Shown here piece by piece: positions 5,564 to 7,491 of a stretch of DNA of 7,491 bases (its first letter is position 1; every line of letters starts with the position of its first letter). The position numbers and the translations under genes are program-made. The stretch comes from a bacterium (GTDB lineage: Bacteria; Actinomycetota; Thermoleophilia; Solirubrobacterales; 70-9). Where the stretch lies: assembly GCA_002919115.1 (NCBI GenBank), contig PKER01000121.1, positions 1 through 7,491 of the forward strand, written 5' to 3'. A model generated the notes under the pieces. It ran no database searches. It had not been told where the DNA came from and saw only the letters and a program-made list of their open reading frames with translations.

Positions 5564-7491
5564 GTGCCAGCCGCGTACCCCGCACACCTCGAGGCGGACG
5601 TCATGCTCCGCGACGGCTCGACCGTCCGCGTGCGGCCGGCGCGCCCCGAGGACGCTCCGGAGGTCCAGGCGCTGTTCGAGGGCCTCTCCGAGGAGGCCCG
5701 GGTGTTCCGCTTCTTCACCGGCGCGATCTCGCCGACCAAGGCCGAGGCGCTCGCGCGCGAAATCGACTACGTCGACCGCTTCGCGCTGATCGCGACCCGC
5801 GGCGCCGAGGGCCGCGTCCTCGCGCACGGCATGTATGCGCGCACGGCGCCCGACCGCGCCGAGGTCGCGTTCGCGGTCGCCGACGAGCTTCAGGGCCAGG
5901 GGCTCGGCACGATCCTGCTCGCCCACCTCGCCGAGGCGGCCCGCGCCGCCGGAGTCGGGACCCTAGAAGCGGAGGTCATGCCCCACAACCACCGCATGAT
6001 CGAGGTCTTCCGGGAGAGCGGCTTCCCGGTCGAGATCTCATCGGCGCCGGGGTCGATCCACATCGAGCTGCCGACCGAGTTCAGCGACGAGGCGCGGGCC
6101 CGCTTCCAGCAGCGCGAGGCGATCTCCGCGGCCGCCGCCGCGCGGCACTTCCTCGCCCCGGCGAGCATCGCCGTGATCGGCGCCTCCCGCCGCCGCGGCA
6201 CCGTGGGCGGCGAGATCATCCACAACGTCGTGGCCTCCGGGTTCCCGGGGCCGATCTACCCGGTGAACCCGAAGGCCGACGAGGTCGAGGGCCTGCGCGC
6301 CTACCCACAGATCGCCGACGTCCCCGGCCCGGTCGAGCTCGCGGTGGTCGCCGTGCCCGGGCCCCGCGTGCTCGACGTCGCGCGGGAGTGCGCGGCGCAC
6401 GGGGTCCGCGGCCTGATCGTGATCTCGGCGGGCTTCGGCGAGACCGGGGAGGAGGGCCGCGCGCGCCAGCGCGAGCTGCTCGAGGTCTGCCGCGCGGCCG
6501 GGATGCGGCTGATCGGCCCGAACTGCCTGGGCGTGATGAGCCTCACCTCCGAGGCGCCCTTCAACGCGACGTTCGCGCCCAGGGTGCCGCCCGCGGGCAA
6601 CGTCGCCTTCGCCTCGCAGAGCGGCGCCATGGGCCTCGCCTTGATCGAGTTCGCCGCCGAGCGCGGCCTGGGCATCTCGGCCTTCGCCTCGCTCGGCAAC
6701 CGCGCCGACATCACCGCCAACGACCTGCTCGAGTACTGGCACTCGGACGAGCACACGGACGTCGCGCTGCTCTACATCGAGTCCTTCAGCAACCCGCGCC
6801 GCTTCGCGCGCGTCGCCCGCCGGGTGGGCCGCCGCAAGCCGATCGTCGCGGTGAAGAGCGGGCGCTCGCGGGCGGGGGCGCGGGCGACCAGCTCGCACAC
6901 CGGCGCGATGCTCGCCGCCTCGGACGTGACCGTCGACGCGCTCTTCCGGCAGGCAGGCGTGATCCGCACCGACACGCTCGCCGAGCTCCTCGACGTGGCC
7001 GCGCTCCTCGCGAACCAGCCGCTGCCGGCCGGCAACCGGGTCGGGATCCTCACCAACGCGGGCGGCCCCGCGATCATGTGCGCCGACGCCTGCGAGGCGG
7101 CGGGCCTCTCCGTCCCGCCGCTCGACGAGGAGACGGCGAAGCGCCTGCGCAAGCTGCTGCCCGCCGAGGCCTCGGTCGCGAACCCGGTCGACATGATCGC
7201 CACGGCCACCGCCGAGCAGTACCGCGAGGCGATCCGGATCATGGCCGCGAGCGAGGGCCTCGACGCGCTCATCGTGATCTTCGTGCGGCCCCTGCTGACC
7301 CGCGCCGAGGACGTGGCCGCCGCCGTGCGCGACGCCGCCGCCGGCCTGCCGCGCGAGATCCCGCTGCAGGCGGTCTTCATGTCGCCCGAGGATCACGGGC
7401 CGGCGCCCGCGGCGCGGGGCATTCCCACCTACGCCTTCCCGGAGAGCGCCGCGGTGGCGCTCGCGCGCGTGCACGAGCACGTGCGCTGGCG
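5564..7491 (+). CDS. GNAT acetyltransferase fused to NDP-forming acyl-CoA synthetase (Pat/PatA-like), 3' end missing
   Basis: The frame stays open to the right edge; 642 codons are visible and full-length homologues are near 900. Residues about 14-170 are a GNAT domain: LRDGSTVRVRPARPEDAPEV, Glu100 before the acetyl-CoA loop ELQGQGLGT (108-116), and PHNHRMIEVFRESGF. From residue 194 it becomes an NDP-forming acyl-CoA synthetase: HFLAPASIAVIGAS CoA-binding fold (195-208), IYPVNPK (231-237), LIVISAGFGETG (284-295), IGPNCLGVMS (317-326), FASQSGAMG (349-357), NRADITANDLLEYW (379-392) and SSHTGAML (443-450). His445 sits where this superfamily carries the phosphorylated His. The ATP-grasp part is beyond the edge. 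The family includes bacterial protein lysine acetyltransferases that silence AMP-forming acetyl-CoA synthetase; Salmonella Pat has GNAT last, whereas Streptomyces PatA has it first, as here. A true acyl-CoA synthetase activity is also possible. It is divergent from the META gene. Confidence 0.92.
   Translation, partial: MPAAYPAHLEADVMLRDGSTVRVRPARPEDAPEVQALFEGLSEEARVFRFFTGAISPTKAEALAREIDYVDRFALIATRGAEGRVLAHGMYARTAPDRAEVAFAVADELQGQGLGTILLAHLAEAARAAGVGTLEAEVMPHNHRMIEVFRESGFPVEISSAPGSIHIELPTEFSDEARARFQQREAISAAAAARHFLAPASIAVIGASRRRGTVGGEIIHNVVASGFPGPIYPVNPKADEVEGLRAYPQIADVPGPVELAVVAVPGPRVLDVARECAAHGVRGLIVISAGFGETGEEGRARQRELLEVCRAAGMRLIGPNCLGVMSLTSEAPFNATFAPRVPPAGNVAFASQSGAMGLALIEFAAERGLGISAFASLGNRADITANDLLEYWHSDEHTDVALLYIESFSNPRRFARVARRVGRRKPIVAVKSGRSRAGARATSSHTGAMLAASDVTVDALFRQAGVIRTDTLAELLDVAALLANQPLPAGNRVGILTNAGGPAIMCADACEAAGLSVPPLDEETAKRLRKLLPAEASVANPVDMIATATAEQYREAIRIMAASEGLDALIVIFVRPLLTRAEDVAAAVRDAAAGLPREIPLQAVFMSPEDHGPAPAARGIPTYAFPESAAVALARVHEHVRW

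Noticed and set aside
5492..5926. Upstream extension of the META frame to 5926
   Set aside because: It would be antisense to the GNAT domain and would bury the signal peptide 145 residues inside the protein.
6038..7480. 480-codon open frame on the minus strand
   Set aside because: It is Arg/Gly/Ala/His-rich with no recognisable domain and lies wholly antisense to the GNAT/acyl-CoA synthetase fusion, whose motifs are clear. It is a GC-bias shadow.

Overview
The window is very GC-rich. My hand counts give about 66% GC in the arsC stretch and about 75-78% on sampled lines of the later genes. GTG starts are common and third codon positions are strongly G/C. This fits a high-GC actinobacterium. 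The type IV pilus PilC end, the N-terminal-GNAT acyl-CoA synthetase fusion and the low density of operons would suit a Thermoleophilia-like (Solirubrobacter/Gaiella-type) soil or environmental lineage, but that placement is inference.

Layout from left to right. The last 25 codons of a PilC/GspF-type inner-membrane protein (+) end at 78. They converge on an arsenate reductase-like low-molecular-weight phosphatase (arsC, -, 120-560). Directly upstream of arsC, 10 bp away on the same strand, is an overlooked 52-codon ORF for a single-span membrane protein (571-729). A 66-bp divergent gap leads to an MgtE magnesium channel (+, 796-2076). After a 187-bp gap comes an orphan MmgE/PrpD family protein (+, 2264-3664), which converges with an ICMT-like membrane methyltransferase (-, 3675-4286). 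The next stretch, 4287-4411, holds a CsoR-like operator and half of a long perfect hairpin. It is followed by two minus-strand genes in order of transcription: a secreted META-domain protein (4958-5491) and a MOSC protein (4412-4927), 30 bp apart. Across a 72-bp divergent gap, a large GNAT plus NDP-forming acyl-CoA synthetase fusion (+, 5564 to the right edge) runs out of the window; 642 of its codons are visible.

The genes look like a housekeeping and stress mixture rather than one pathway: arsenate detoxification, Mg2+ uptake, carboxylic-acid metabolism, a possibly copper-regulated membrane methyltransferase, envelope META and molybdenum-cofactor-type MOSC functions, and protein acylation or acyl-CoA metabolism. 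No CRISPR array, tRNA, rRNA, insertion sequence or phage feature was seen. I found no convincing new multi-gene system. The most useful leads are the CsoR-like operator before the ICMT gene, the 13+7 bp hairpin that contains the MOSC stop codon, and the small membrane ORF apparently coupled to arsC.
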